Positions 53,495 through 62,130 of a stretch of 64,000 nt of DNA are shown piece by piece; the first letter of the stretch is position 1; every line of letters starts with the position of its first letter. Below the pieces are notes generated by a model, which searched no databases, had not been told where the DNA came from, and worked only from the letters and a program-made list of their open reading frames with translations. This DNA is from Amycolatopsis aidingensis (GTDB lineage: Bacteria > Actinomycetota > Actinomycetes > Mycobacteriales > Pseudonocardiaceae), in NCBI RefSeq assembly GCF_018885265.1, contig NZ_CP076538.1:6174001-6238000 (forward strand), written 5' to 3'. The position numbers were made by a program, and so were the translations under genes.

Positions 53495-54997
53495 ATGGGT
53501 GACACCCGACGCAGGACCGGCCGGTACCGAAGAGCGCTGGGCCTCGGCGTGGCCACGCTGCTCGGCGCACTTTCCGTTGTCACCATGGCGCAGCCCGCCG
53601 CGGCCGAGGTCGAGGAGGGGATCGGGCACCGGCTCGAGCCTGGTCAGCCCTACGGCGGGCGGGATCGACCCTACGACTGGGCAGGCTCCTACCGCGTCGG
53701 CGGCGAGCAGGTGTTCTGCGTCTCCTTCGCACTCAAGGCACCGGATACCGACGAGCAGTACGAGCCGGGCGACGAGCTGCTGACCAAATGGGGTGAGCCG
53801 CTGGCCGAGGACCATGCGGCGAACATCTCCTACCTGCTGCTGCGCTACGGCGACACCAAGGACCCCGACGAGGCGGCCGCGCTCGCGCACCTGCTGCACT
53901 CCTGGACCGCGGCGCCCCGGCCGGGCCACGACGACCTGAACCGGAACAAGAGCTTCGAGGACATCGGCTACGCGGTGGAGGACCGGTTCGGCGAGCTCCC
54001 GGCCGGCGCGCAACGTGCGGTGGAACGGCTGGAGGCCGATGCGGAAGCCAACCGGGGGCCGTGGTCGGCCTCGGTGACCCCGGCCGAGGGCGAGCAGACC
54101 ATCGGCACCCCGGCCGAGTGGACCATCACCGTGCGCGGGGCCAAGGACACCGGGATCGCGGACGTCCCGATCACGGTGCGGCTCACCGACGCGACCACGG
54201 CCGAAGACGAGGCGGAGGACAAGGGCGAAACCGGCGAAACCGAACCGCGGGCGGAGCAGGTCGGCTCAGCCGAGGCCGGGACCACGCGGACGGTCACCAC
54301 GAACGAACAGGGCGAGGCCGTGCTGCGGGTCACCCCGACCGGACCTCGGCCGAAACTGGTGGCCACCCTCTCCGCACCTGCCCACCGGCCCTACGTGCGC
54401 GAGCCGGTGCAGGCCGACACCCAGCGGGTGGTGTCCACCGGGGGTGAGCGCGAGCTGACCGCCGAGGGCGTGACCTCCGCCCGCACCCAGCCGGGGGCGG
54501 TGCGGGTCGCCAAGCAGGACGCCGACAGCGGGGCAGGCCTCCCCGGCGCCCGGCTGCGGCTGACCGCCGCGGACCGGACCGCACCCGCCGTCGGGCAGGA
54601 CGACCAGCCGCTCACCGGCCCGGACGGCGAGCCGCTTGTACTCACCACCGAGGGCGAGGACGGCACGGCCACGGTGCAGAACCTGCGCACCCCGCAGGAG
54701 GTCTGCGTGGTCGAGGTGAGCCCGCCTGCCGGGTACGACCAGGCCTTCAACCCGGCCGAGCCGCCCGCGGCCTGCGGGAAGCTGGAACCGGGACAGACCC
54801 TCACCCTGGAACTGGCCAACGCCCCGAACGAGGTGCCGAAGACCATCCCGGCAGGCACCGACGCGACCACCGTCACCAGCAGCGCCACCATCGCCGGCCT
54901 GCCCACCGGGGCCTTCGCCGGCCTCGGGGCGCTGGCGGTGCTCGGATCGCTGCTCGTGGGCTGGATGGCCAGGCGGCGGTTCGGCAACCGGAACTGA
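53495..54997 (+). CDS. Cell-surface protein: thioester-domain-like and SpaA-like modules, sortase-type tail
   Basis: The 500-residue protein has a signal peptide (about 1-38). Its first domain (about 40-185) carries QVFCVSFALKAP and ANISYLLLRYGDTKDPDEAA, then LAHLLHSW, which resembles thioester adhesion domains although the partner Gln appears to be His. A Thr/Glu-rich beta domain (about 190-305) and a SpaA/prealbumin-like domain (about 325-440; GLPGARLRLTA, VCVVEVSPPAGYDQAF) follow. The C-terminus has IAGLPTGAFAGLGALAVLG, more hydrophobic residues and RRRFGNRN, a sorting-signal layout. A class F sortase gene starts five bases after the stop, so this is its probable substrate. Confidence 0.82.
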   Translation: MGDTRRRTGRYRRALGLGVATLLGALSVVTMAQPAAAEVEEGIGHRLEPGQPYGGRDRPYDWAGSYRVGGEQVFCVSFALKAPDTDEQYEPGDELLTKWGEPLAEDHAANISYLLLRYGDTKDPDEAAALAHLLHSWTAAPRPGHDDLNRNKSFEDIGYAVEDRFGELPAGAQRAVERLEADAEANRGPWSASVTPAEGEQTIGTPAEWTITVRGAKDTGIADVPITVRLTDATTAEDEAEDKGETGETEPRAEQVGSAEAGTTRTVTTNEQGEAVLRVTPTGPRPKLVATLSAPAHRPYVREPVQADTQRVVSTGGERELTAEGVTSARTQPGAVRVAKQDADSGAGLPGARLRLTAADRTAPAVGQDDQPLTGPDGEPLVLTTEGEDGTATVQNLRTPQEVCVVEVSPPAGYDQAFNPAEPPAACGKLEPGQTLTLELANAPNEVPKTIPAGTDATTVTSSATIAGLPTGAFAGLGALAVLGSLLVGWMARRRFGNRN

Positions 54998-55002
54998 TAC
55001 CC

Positions 55003-55770
55003 GTGCGGCCCACGTCCCCGAACCGGCACCGGCTGGTCACCGCCTACCTGCTCGGCGTGGCCAGCCTGCTGGCCGTGGAGCTGGCCGTGGCGGGTGCGCT
55101 GGTGCTGCCGCCGCTGCCAACGGCCGAGGTCGTCGCGGGCAGCGCGCGGCCGGCCGCCGGGGTGACCACCGTGGCGGCTGACGGTGCGGGCACCGGCGCC
55201 GATGACGATGCGAAGGAGCCCGGCGCCGCGACCACCAGCCCGGCGGCGGAGCCAGCGGAACCCGGTGACGCCGCGCCCGACCAGGCCGCCGCGCCCGCGT
55301 CCCCGGCGGCACCGGCCGTGGCGGCTGGGCAGCAGCCAGGGACCATCCGGCTGCCCGACGGCGGCACGGCCCGGCTGGTGCGCGAGCAGGTCGTCGGCCC
55401 GAACGCGGTGCTGCCGATCCCGGAGAACCTGGACGAGGCCAGCTGGTGGGGCGTCGGCCTCGGCGCGCCAGGCGGGGCCAGCCTGTTCGCCGGCCATGTC
55501 AACTGGCGCGGGCAGGTGGGCCCGTTCGCCGAGTTGTGGAACGCCCAGGTACACGAGCGGGTCACCGTGTCCGACGAGGACGGCAAGACCTGGACCTACC
55601 GCATCACCCAGGTGATCACACTGGGCAAGAACGAGCTGCCGCGGCGGGCGGACGAGCTGTTCAGCCAGTACGGCAAGCACCGGATCGTCCTGGTGACCTG
55701 CGGTGGCCGCTGGATCGGCGGCTCCACCGGCTACGCGGAGAACCGCGTGGTCATCGCCGAACCCGCCTGA
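55003..55770 (+). CDS. Class F sortase
   Basis: The 255-residue protein has an N-terminal membrane anchor (about 12-36), an Ala/Pro/Glu-rich spacer (about 45-110) and a compact sortase domain with His in FAGHVNWRG, Cys in VLVTCGGRW and Arg in AENRVVI. Short class F enzymes are usual in actinobacteria. It lies five bases after the surface protein gene, forming a two-gene substrate-enzyme operon. It would attach that protein to the cell wall. Confidence 0.92.
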   Translation: MRPTSPNRHRLVTAYLLGVASLLAVELAVAGALVLPPLPTAEVVAGSARPAAGVTTVAADGAGTGADDDAKEPGAATTSPAAEPAEPGDAAPDQAAAPASPAAPAVAAGQQPGTIRLPDGGTARLVREQVVGPNAVLPIPENLDEASWWGVGLGAPGGASLFAGHVNWRGQVGPFAELWNAQVHERVTVSDEDGKTWTYRITQVITLGKNELPRRADELFSQYGKHRIVLVTCGGRWIGGSTGYAENRVVIAEPA

Positions 55771-55797
55771 GCCGGCCGCGAGGTGAGGTGGGACACA

Positions 55798-57801
55798 ATG
55801 GCACGTATGGCGCATTATCTGGTGACCGGCGCGACCGGGTTGATCGGCAGGCATGTCACCCAGCTGTTGCTGGCCAGGCCGGACACCGAGCGGGTGACCC
55901 TGCTGGTGCGCGCGGCCTCCAGGGACCGCCTCGCCGCCATGGTCGCCGCCTGGCCGCACCCGGAGCGGGTCACCCTGCTCACCGGCGACCTCACCGAGCC
56001 GCACCTTGGCTTGGACGAGCAGGCGAGGGCACAGCTGCGCGGCACGGTCGACCACCTGGTGCACCTGGCCGCGCTCTACGACCTCACGGCGGACGAGGAA
56101 GCCAACATCACCGCCAACGTGCAGGGCACCCGGCACGTCCTCGAGCTCGCGGCCGAGCTGGGTGCGGGCTGCCTGCACCACGTGTCCTCGGTCGCCGTGG
56201 CCGGGGACTACCCCGGCGTGTTCACCGAGGAGATGTTCGACGCGGGCCAGCGGCTGATCACCCCGTACCACCGCACCAAGTTCGAGGCCGAGCGGCTGGT
56301 CCGCGAGCAGCATGAGGTGCCGTGGCGGGTGTACCGGCCCGCGGTGGTGGTCGGGCATTCGGCCACCGGCGAGATGGACAAGGTGGACGGCCCGTACTAC
56401 CTGTTCCCCGCCATCGGCAAGCTGACCGCCCTGCCCAACCTGCCACTGGTCGGGCCGGATATCGGCGACACCAACCTGGTGCCGGTGGACTACGTGGCCG
56501 CGGCGCTGGTGGAGCTGGCGAGCCGGGACGGCCTGGACGGCCGGACCTTCCACCTGGTCAATCCGGAGCCGCAGCCGGTGACCGAGGTGTACAACGCGTT
56601 CGCCCGCGCGGCCGGAGCCCCGACCATCGACCTGGAGCTGGACCAGCGGCTGTCCAGGGGGATCACCGGGCTGCTCCGGCTGACCGAGCACGTTCCCGGG
56701 GTCACCATCGCCAGGGACGCCGTGCTGGAGCGACTCGGCATCCCACCGGTGCTGCTGGAGACCATGACCTTCCCCTCGGTGTTCTCCTCCGCGGCCACCC
56801 GCAGGGCACTGGCCGGGTCGGGGGTGGACGTCCCGCGCCTGGCCGACTACGCACCGGTGCTGTGGCGGTACTGGCGGGAGCATCTCGACCCCTTCCGCGC
56901 CCGCAAGCACGGCCCACGGGGCGAGCTGGACGGCCGCCGCGTGGTGGTCACCGGGGCCTCCTCCGGTATCGGCAGGGCGACCGCGCTGGCGGTGGCGGCC
57001 GAGGGTGGGGTCCCGCTGCTGGTCGCGCGCAGGCGGGCCGAGCTGGAGGAGGTGCGGGACGAGATCGCCGCCGCGGGCGGGCAGGCGGCGGTGTACCCGG
57101 CCGACCTCACCGACGAGGACTCGGTGCGCAAGGCGGTCGAGGCCATGCTGACCGAGCACGGGCGGGTGGACATGCTGGTGAACAACGCCGGCCGCTCGAT
57201 CCGCAGGTCGATCAGGCTGTCCTACGACCGCTTCCATGACTACGAGCGGGCGATGGCGATCAACTACTTCGGTGCGGTGCGGCTGATCCTCGCGCTGCTG
57301 CCGCATATGTCCGAGCGCAAGTTCGGGCACATCGTGAACGTCTCCTCGATCGGGGTGCAGGGCATCGCCCCGCGGTTCTCCGCCTACGTCGCCTCCAAGG
57401 CCGCGCTCGACTACTTCGCCCGGATCGCCGCCACCGAGACCCACGGCGACGGGATCACCTTCACCACGATCCATATGCCGCTGGTGCGCACCCCGATGAT
57501 CCGGCCGACGAAGTTCTACGACGCATTCCCGACGAAATCACCCGAACAGGCGGCCCAGATGGTGGTCACCGCGCTGAAGGAGCGGCCGAAGCACATCGGT
57601 ACCCCGATCGGGCAACTCATCCAGTTCGCCTATGCGCTCACCCCCGGGCTCACCGACGCGGTGGCATACCAGGGTTTCCGGATCTTCCCGGACTCCGCGG
57701 CCGCAGGCGGCTCCGGTGAGATCAAGATCGGGCGCGGCGAACGGCACCTTTCCCGGGCGGCGAGCGCGCTGGCGCGGCTCACCCGGGGCTTCCACTGGTA
57801 A
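55798..57801 (+). CDS. Two-domain SDR reductase (fatty acyl-CoA reductase-like fusion)
   Basis: The 667-residue protein joins an extended SDR of the fatty acyl-CoA/thioester reductase kind (YLVTGATGLIGRHVTQLLL; HHVSSVAVAGDYPG; YHRTKFEAERL) to a classical SDR from about residue 380 (VVVTGASSGIGRATALAV, NNAGRSIRRS, SAYVASKAALDYF). This architecture resembles M. tuberculosis Rv3391 (AcrA1). It could reduce an acyl-CoA to an aldehyde and alcohol for wax or ether lipids. ATG 55798 follows GAGGTGAGG; ATG 55807 is also in frame. Confidence 0.88.
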   Translation: MARMAHYLVTGATGLIGRHVTQLLLARPDTERVTLLVRAASRDRLAAMVAAWPHPERVTLLTGDLTEPHLGLDEQARAQLRGTVDHLVHLAALYDLTADEEANITANVQGTRHVLELAAELGAGCLHHVSSVAVAGDYPGVFTEEMFDAGQRLITPYHRTKFEAERLVREQHEVPWRVYRPAVVVGHSATGEMDKVDGPYYLFPAIGKLTALPNLPLVGPDIGDTNLVPVDYVAAALVELASRDGLDGRTFHLVNPEPQPVTEVYNAFARAAGAPTIDLELDQRLSRGITGLLRLTEHVPGVTIARDAVLERLGIPPVLLETMTFPSVFSSAATRRALAGSGVDVPRLADYAPVLWRYWREHLDPFRARKHGPRGELDGRRVVVTGASSGIGRATALAVAAEGGVPLLVARRRAELEEVRDEIAAAGGQAAVYPADLTDEDSVRKAVEAMLTEHGRVDMLVNNAGRSIRRSIRLSYDRFHDYERAMAINYFGAVRLILALLPHMSERKFGHIVNVSSIGVQGIAPRFSAYVASKAALDYFARIAATETHGDGITFTTIHMPLVRTPMIRPTKFYDAFPTKSPEQAAQMVVTALKERPKHIGTPIGQLIQFAYALTPGLTDAVAYQGFRIFPDSAAAGGSGEIKIGRGERHLSRAASALARLTRGFHW

Positions 57802-57869
57802 TCATCGACACGCCCGGTTACACCTGTGCCTGACGGGAATGACACGCGGTACGCGGGTAACGTCGGGGT

Positions 57870-58778
57870 ATGGCGTCCGAGCGAGACAGTGGGCTCATGC
57901 CGTTGCGTCGGGAATTCGACCAGGTGTGGCATGGCTTCGACCGTAATCAGGTTAGGCAGTACGTCGAGTACCTGGAAGATCAGCTACGACGGCTGCTGAG
58001 CGATCGTGATTCGGCGATGGCGCAGGCGAGCACCCTGTCCCGGGAACTGGAGAACGCGCGCCGCGAGCTGGCCAAGCTGCGTACCAGGGTGGATGAGCTG
58101 CTCAAGCCGCCGGAGCGGCTGGAGGACCTGGACGAGCGGATGCAGCGCACCGCGGAACTGGCGAACACCAGGGCCGAGGAGATCGTGACCCGCGCCGAGA
58201 CGGCCGCCGAGGAGCACTGGGCCAAGGCAGGCGAGGCGTCGAAGAAGCTGCGCGAGCGCTACGCGAAGCTGCTCGGCGAGCTGGAGTCGCATGCCGAGGC
58301 CATGGACAACGAGCACCAGGCCGCACTGGAGGAGACCAGGGCCGAGGTGGAGCGGCTGACCACCGAGGCCGCGCGCAGGCGCGAACAGCTCGACCAGGAG
58401 GCCGAGCGCAAACGCAGGGCCATCGAGCGCGACTTCGAGGCGAAGATGGCCGCGGAGCAGGCGGCACTGGAAAAGCACATCGCCGACCAGCAGACCGCCA
58501 GCAAGAACCAGGCCGAGCGGCGGATCTCCGAGGCGATCGCCGAGGCGAAGCGCAGGCTGGACGAGGCGGCCACGGAGGCCAAGCGGCGGGTGGACGAGGC
58601 CACCGCCGAGGCCGAGCGCCGCACCACCGAGGCGACCGAGCAGGTGGAACGGCTCACCGAGATCAGGGAGCAGGCCCGCCTGCGCGTGCGCAAGGCGCAG
58701 GACCTGCTCAAGGAGGGCGAACCCGCGCTGACCCCCCTGCCCGAGGAAGAAACCGAACTGGCCCCCTCCCCCTCCTGA
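57870..58778 (+). CDS. DivIVA-like coiled-coil protein
   Basis: The 302-residue protein opens with a DivIVA-type N-terminus (REFDQVWHGFDRNQVRQYVE). It continues as one long, charged coiled coil rich in Glu, Ala and Arg, with a heptad-like repeat around EAKRRLDEAATEAKRRVDEA, and a short acidic Pro-rich end. Such proteins organise polar growth or the cytoskeleton in actinobacteria (Wag31, FilP/Scy relatives). It is not the canonical Wag31, which sits in the ftsZ cluster. ATG 57870 lacks a ribosome binding site; ATG 57897 is an alternative. Confidence 0.82.
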   Translation: MASERDSGLMPLRREFDQVWHGFDRNQVRQYVEYLEDQLRRLLSDRDSAMAQASTLSRELENARRELAKLRTRVDELLKPPERLEDLDERMQRTAELANTRAEEIVTRAETAAEEHWAKAGEASKKLRERYAKLLGELESHAEAMDNEHQAALEETRAEVERLTTEAARRREQLDQEAERKRRAIERDFEAKMAAEQAALEKHIADQQTASKNQAERRISEAIAEAKRRLDEAATEAKRRVDEATAEAERRTTEATEQVERLTEIREQARLRVRKAQDLLKEGEPALTPLPEEETELAPSPS

Positions 58779-58782
58779 AAAG

Positions 58783-58860
58783 CCCTGAACGCCACTTTTG
58801 GGACGTCAGATGTCGCGAACGGCACTTTTGGGTCATCTGACGTCCGGAAAGCCACGTTCA
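58783..58860. repeat. Intergenic repeat, family B copy 3
   Basis: This 78-bp element starts CCCTGAACGCCACTTTTGGG and ends GCCACGTTCA, with a central GTCAGATG/CATCTGAC inverted pair. It lies between the convergent DivIVA-like and fasciclin genes. It shares its ends with the copies at 21478 and 28501, but the middle differs. Confidence 0.8.
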
Positions 58861-58892
58861 CGCCGCCGCTGGGCGGCTCGGTCCGGCACGAA

Positions 58893-58928
58893 AACGGGAC
58901 GCCCCTGAAGCAGTAGGGGCGTCCCGTT
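58893..58928 (-). terminator. Intrinsic terminator of the fasciclin gene
   Basis: A perfect 14-bp stem (AACGGGACGCCCCT and complement, eight-base loop) begins 14 bases past the fasciclin stop; the minus-strand transcript runs on into GTTTTCG. Confidence 0.85.
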
Positions 58929-58942
58929 CCCGCGGGAGCGGA

Positions 58943-59626
58943 TCAGCTCTCCGGCATCATCACCTTGTCGATCACGAACACGGTGGCGTTCGCGGTGGGC
59001 ACGTTGCCGCACAGCACCTTCGCCCCGTTCACGGTGAAGTCCTGGCCGGAGCCCTCGACGGTGAGGCTGCCGCCCTGGACCGTCTCCAGCGAGCCGGCAT
59101 CGACCACGCCCTGAGCGTCCATCCGCTTCGGAACCACGTGGTAGGTCAGGATGTCGGTCAGCTGCTGCTTCTTCGACTCGTCGGTCAGCAGCGCGTTCAG
59201 CGTCTCCTGCGGAAGCGCTTCGAACGCCGGGTCGGCCGGGGCGAACACGGTGTACTCGGCGTCCGCCTTGTTCAACGTGTCCACCAGCCCCGCGGTCTTG
59301 ACCGCCTTGGTGAGGCTGGTGAGCAGCGGGTTGTTGCTGGCCGCGGTGCCCACCGGGTCGTCGATCATGCCCTGCACCGAGCCCTCGTTGTTCGGGTCGG
59401 TCGGGACCTGCGCACAACCGGGTCCGTAGACATCGTCCGCGGTGGTCATCCCGTTGCCCATCTCCGAGGTGGAGGTCTCACTGGTCGGCGCGGCCGAGGA
59501 CTGGGTCTCGGTCTCCTGCCCGGAGCCGGAGTCGGCCGCCTGATCGTCACCGCCACATGCGGAGAGCAGCAGCGCCATCGCGGCGAGAGCGCCGGTGGCG
59601 GCAAGACGGTTCTTACGAACGTGCAT
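58943..59626 (-). CDS. Fasciclin-domain lipoprotein, MPT83/MPT70-like
   Basis: The 227-residue protein has a lipobox (LLLSACGG, Cys at 23), a Ser/Thr/Glu-rich linker and one FAS1 domain with AEYTVFAPADPAFEALP and LTYHVVPKR. The Cys pair GPGCAQVP and KVLCGNVP matches the MPT70/MPT83 type. In M. tuberculosis these antigens are induced by SigK. Here sigK is nearby and a SigK-like promoter precedes the gene. ATG 59626 has GAGGAGG upstream. Confidence 0.92.
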   Translation of the reverse strand: MHVRKNRLAATGALAAMALLLSACGGDDQAADSGSGQETETQSSAAPTSETSTSEMGNGMTTADDVYGPGCAQVPTDPNNEGSVQGMIDDPVGTAASNNPLLTSLTKAVKTAGLVDTLNKADAEYTVFAPADPAFEALPQETLNALLTDESKKQQLTDILTYHVVPKRMDAQGVVDAGSLETVQGGSLTVEGSGQDFTVNGAKVLCGNVPTANATVFVIDKVMMPES

Positions 59627-59674
59627 GGGGTTGTTCCTCCTCGATAGCTGCCGTTATCGGCGGTTCCATGGGTT

Positions 59675-59702
59675 ATTCGGCGCGACTGTCGCCGGGGATT
59701 GG
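59675..59702 (-). promoter_or_regulatory. SigK-type promoter of the fasciclin gene
   Basis: On the minus strand CCAATC (59697-59702) is followed after exactly 16 bases by CCGAAT (59675-59680). This fits the CCATCC/CCGAAT consensus I recall for mycobacterial SigK. Predicted start of transcription is about 40 bases before the ATG. Confidence 0.7.
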
Positions 59703-59740
59703 TCGGAACGGAGAAAAAATCGGGCGATCCCCGCCCGCGC

Positions 59741-61306
59741 CTATTGCGCGGTGCAGAAGATGGAATGCCACCCGGTGGCGCCGTCCGGAATCGGCGGCAC
59801 CCGGTCACTCGTCTGTGTGTATCCGGAGCGGTCCGTGGCCCGGCATTCGATGTTGTGCCCGCCGGGCGCGAGATCGAGCTCGATCCGCCACATCCGCCAG
59901 GTGTTCGCATCGACCTGAGTGGACAGTTCGGCCTTCTGCCAGGGTCCACTGTCGACCCGGACCTCGACCCGCTCGATCCCGGTGGTCTGGGCCCAGGCGA
60001 TACCCGCGGCGGTGGTCTTCCCAGCGGGCAGCTGCTGGAAGGCACCGGGCCGGTCGATCCGGGACTGGGTCTTGATCGGGGCCCGCTCGGCCCAGCCGCG
60101 TTCCTCCCAGTAGGTGACCTTGTCGAAGGTGGTCAGTTCCAGGTCCACCAGCCACTTTGTCGCCGAGAGGTAGCCGTACAGTCCGGGGGTGACCATCCGG
60201 ACCGGGAAGCCGTGCTCCAGCGGCAGCGGCTCGCCGTTCATGCCCAGCGCGATCAGCGCGTCCCGGTCCTCCTCCAGCAGCACCTCGACCGGGGTGCCCG
60301 CGGTATAGCCGTCCACGCTGGTGCTGAACACCTGCTCGGCACCCGGTCGCACCCCCGCCTCGTTCAGGATCTCCCTGATCGGCACCCCGGTGAAGTTCGA
60401 TGTGGACACATAGGGCCCGCCGACCGGGTTGGAAACACAGGTCATGGTGATGGTCTTCTCCACCAGCCGCCTGCTCAGCAGGTCCTGGTAACTCAGGACC
60501 AGCTCGCGTTCGACCATGCCGTGCACCCGCAGCCGGTACTCCTCGGCAGGCAGCTGCGGTACCCGGAGCGCGGTGTCCACGCGGTAGAAGTCCGGGTTCG
60601 GGGTGAGGAACGGCGGGGTGCCCGCCCCGCTGAAGTCGGCGCCGGCCGGGATCGCCGGCGCCTTCCGCGCGGGGACGATCCTGCCGATCGCCCGCCGGGA
60701 CTGTTCCGCACCCTGGTTTCCGATCAGCAGCTGGCCCACCGCACCGGAGGCGGCGACGCCGGCCGTCACCGCCGCGGAGGAGATGAGGAACCGGCGTCGC
60801 CCGGAACCGCCGGACGAGTTCGCCGGATCGGCGTCCTCGTCAGCGGCGACCTCGGGCCGCGGCGCCTTGTGGTGCAGCCACCAGAACGTGGCCAGACCGG
60901 CGAGCGCCGCGACAACAGGGGCTACCAGACCGAGCACGCCGAGCGTGGGGCGGGCCAGCGCGGCGGCGGTGCCGGCGGCGCCGAACACGCCGATGACGAC
61001 CAAGCCGGGCACCGGACTCCGGCGGGAGAGCAACCCGGCCACCGCTGCCAGCAGCAGGATGACCACACCCATCCCGAGCAGCAGCACGAGCTTGTCCTGC
61101 TCGCCGAACTGCTCGATGGCGAATGCCTTCACCGGTTCCGGCGTGAGGTCGATCGCGGTGTTCCCCACCGCGAGGTACGGGCTGGAGTTCGGTTCCAGTA
61201 ACCCCGCGATCAGATGCCCCGCAGCGAGTGCCGCGACGGCGGCGAGCACTCCGATCAGTGCCGCCGCCGTCCGGCCGATTGCGATAGCCCGAGTTCCGGT
61301 TCCCAT
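59741..61306 (-). CDS. Membrane-anchored molybdopterin oxidoreductase, sulfite-oxidase-like
   Basis: The 521-residue protein has about four N-terminal membrane segments (residues 5-130), then an RRRFLISSAAVTAG stretch like an internal twin-arginine anchor. A periplasmic sulfite-oxidase fold follows: the Mo-binding Cys in TMTCVSNPVGGPY, HGFPVRMVTPGLYGYLSAT and the dimerisation domain ending TGWHSIFCTAQ. The substrate is unknown. A SigK-like promoter with a leaderless start supports ATG 61306 and places it in the SigK group. Confidence 0.9.
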   Translation of the reverse strand: MGTGTRAIAIGRTAAALIGVLAAVAALAAGHLIAGLLEPNSSPYLAVGNTAIDLTPEPVKAFAIEQFGEQDKLVLLLGMGVVILLLAAVAGLLSRRSPVPGLVVIGVFGAAGTAAALARPTLGVLGLVAPVVAALAGLATFWWLHHKAPRPEVAADEDADPANSSGGSGRRRFLISSAAVTAGVAASGAVGQLLIGNQGAEQSRRAIGRIVPARKAPAIPAGADFSGAGTPPFLTPNPDFYRVDTALRVPQLPAEEYRLRVHGMVERELVLSYQDLLSRRLVEKTITMTCVSNPVGGPYVSTSNFTGVPIREILNEAGVRPGAEQVFSTSVDGYTAGTPVEVLLEEDRDALIALGMNGEPLPLEHGFPVRMVTPGLYGYLSATKWLVDLELTTFDKVTYWEERGWAERAPIKTQSRIDRPGAFQQLPAGKTTAAGIAWAQTTGIERVEVRVDSGPWQKAELSTQVDANTWRMWRIELDLAPGGHNIECRATDRSGYTQTSDRVPPIPDGATGWHSIFCTAQ

Positions 61307-61313
61307 GTCCGCT

Positions 61314-61341
61314 ATTCGGAGCCGGAGCAGTATTGGTTTGG
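61314..61341 (-). promoter_or_regulatory. SigK-type promoter of the molybdopterin oxidoreductase gene
   Basis: CCAAAC (61336-61341) and CCGAAT (61314-61319) are separated by 16 bases on the minus strand. The -10 element ends seven bases before ATG 61306, which predicts a leaderless mRNA. The -35 element abuts the rskA stop codon. Confidence 0.65.
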
Positions 61342-62130
61342 TCAGGCGGGCATGGTCATTTTCAGCACCGGGTCGGTCGTGGGCTGCGCCGAGCCACCCG
61401 CGGGCTCCACGGTGACGCCCATCCCCGCGGTGCCCTCCGGGATCGCCGCCACCACCGGGGTGGTCCGCCCGCCCGTGGACCGCTCCAGCACCCCGGCGGA
61501 AACGTACTCCGGCCCCGACTTGATGAACCACAGCTGGTAGGTCCGGTCCTCCGGCAGCGGGGCGATGTCATCTCCCATGAACATGGCCTTGCCGAGCTGC
61601 GCGGACACCACCGTCGTCGCGGTCAGCCCGCCCTCGCCGGATGCGGTGATCAGCCGGGCGTCCGGGGCGGACAGCAGCTCCGCCATCTCGGCGCCCCGCG
61701 CGGCCGCCCCCGCCATGCGTTCCTGCGTGCTCTCCAGCTCCTGCTGGTTCTGCCACGCGATGGTGCCGAAGGTCCCGGCCAGCGCGAGCCCGACGACCGC
61801 GGCCGCCGCCGCGAACCGGGTGGCCCAGCGCCGCCCGCGGGACAGCGGCACCACCTCGGCCCCGCCCTCGGCACCGGTTTCCGGCTCCTCCCCGGTCTCC
61901 GGCGGTTCCTGGCGGGTCCTGGCGATCTCCGCCAGCACCCGGCGCTTGAGCCCTTCCGGCGGCGTGCTCGCCGCCGCCATACCGAGCTTGCCAGCCGCCG
62001 CCCGCAGCTCGCGGACCTCCCGCGCGCAATCCGCGCACTCGGCGAGGTGCCGCTCGAACTCGGCCCGTTCCTCGCCGGTGAGGGCGTCCACGGCGTACGC
62101 GCCGGTCAGCGCACTCATATGCGTGCTCAT
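61342..62130 (-). CDS. rskA: Anti-sigma-K factor RskA
   Basis: The 262-residue protein has a zinc anti-sigma motif (ERHLAECADCAREV) in its cytosolic N-terminus, one membrane segment (FAAAAAVVGLALAGTFGTIA, about residues 103-122) and an RskA-type extracytoplasmic domain (TYQLWFIKSGPEYVSAGVL). It should hold SigK until cut by regulated proteolysis. Its ATG overlaps the sigK stop (ATGA). Confidence 0.93.
   Translation of the reverse strand: MSTHMSALTGAYAVDALTGEERAEFERHLAECADCAREVRELRAAAGKLGMAAASTPPEGLKRRVLAEIARTRQEPPETGEEPETGAEGGAEVVPLSRGRRWATRFAAAAAVVGLALAGTFGTIAWQNQQELESTQERMAGAAARGAEMAELLSAPDARLITASGEGGLTATTVVSAQLGKAMFMGDDIAPLPEDRTYQLWFIKSGPEYVSAGVLERSTGGRTTPVVAAIPEGTAGMGVTVEPAGGSAQPTTDPVLKMTMPA

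Noticed and set aside
54391..57474. 1027-codon frame antisense to the sortase and reductase genes
   Set aside because: Spans three real genes on the opposite strand and encodes repetitive Arg/Gly/His-rich sequence typical of shadow frames.
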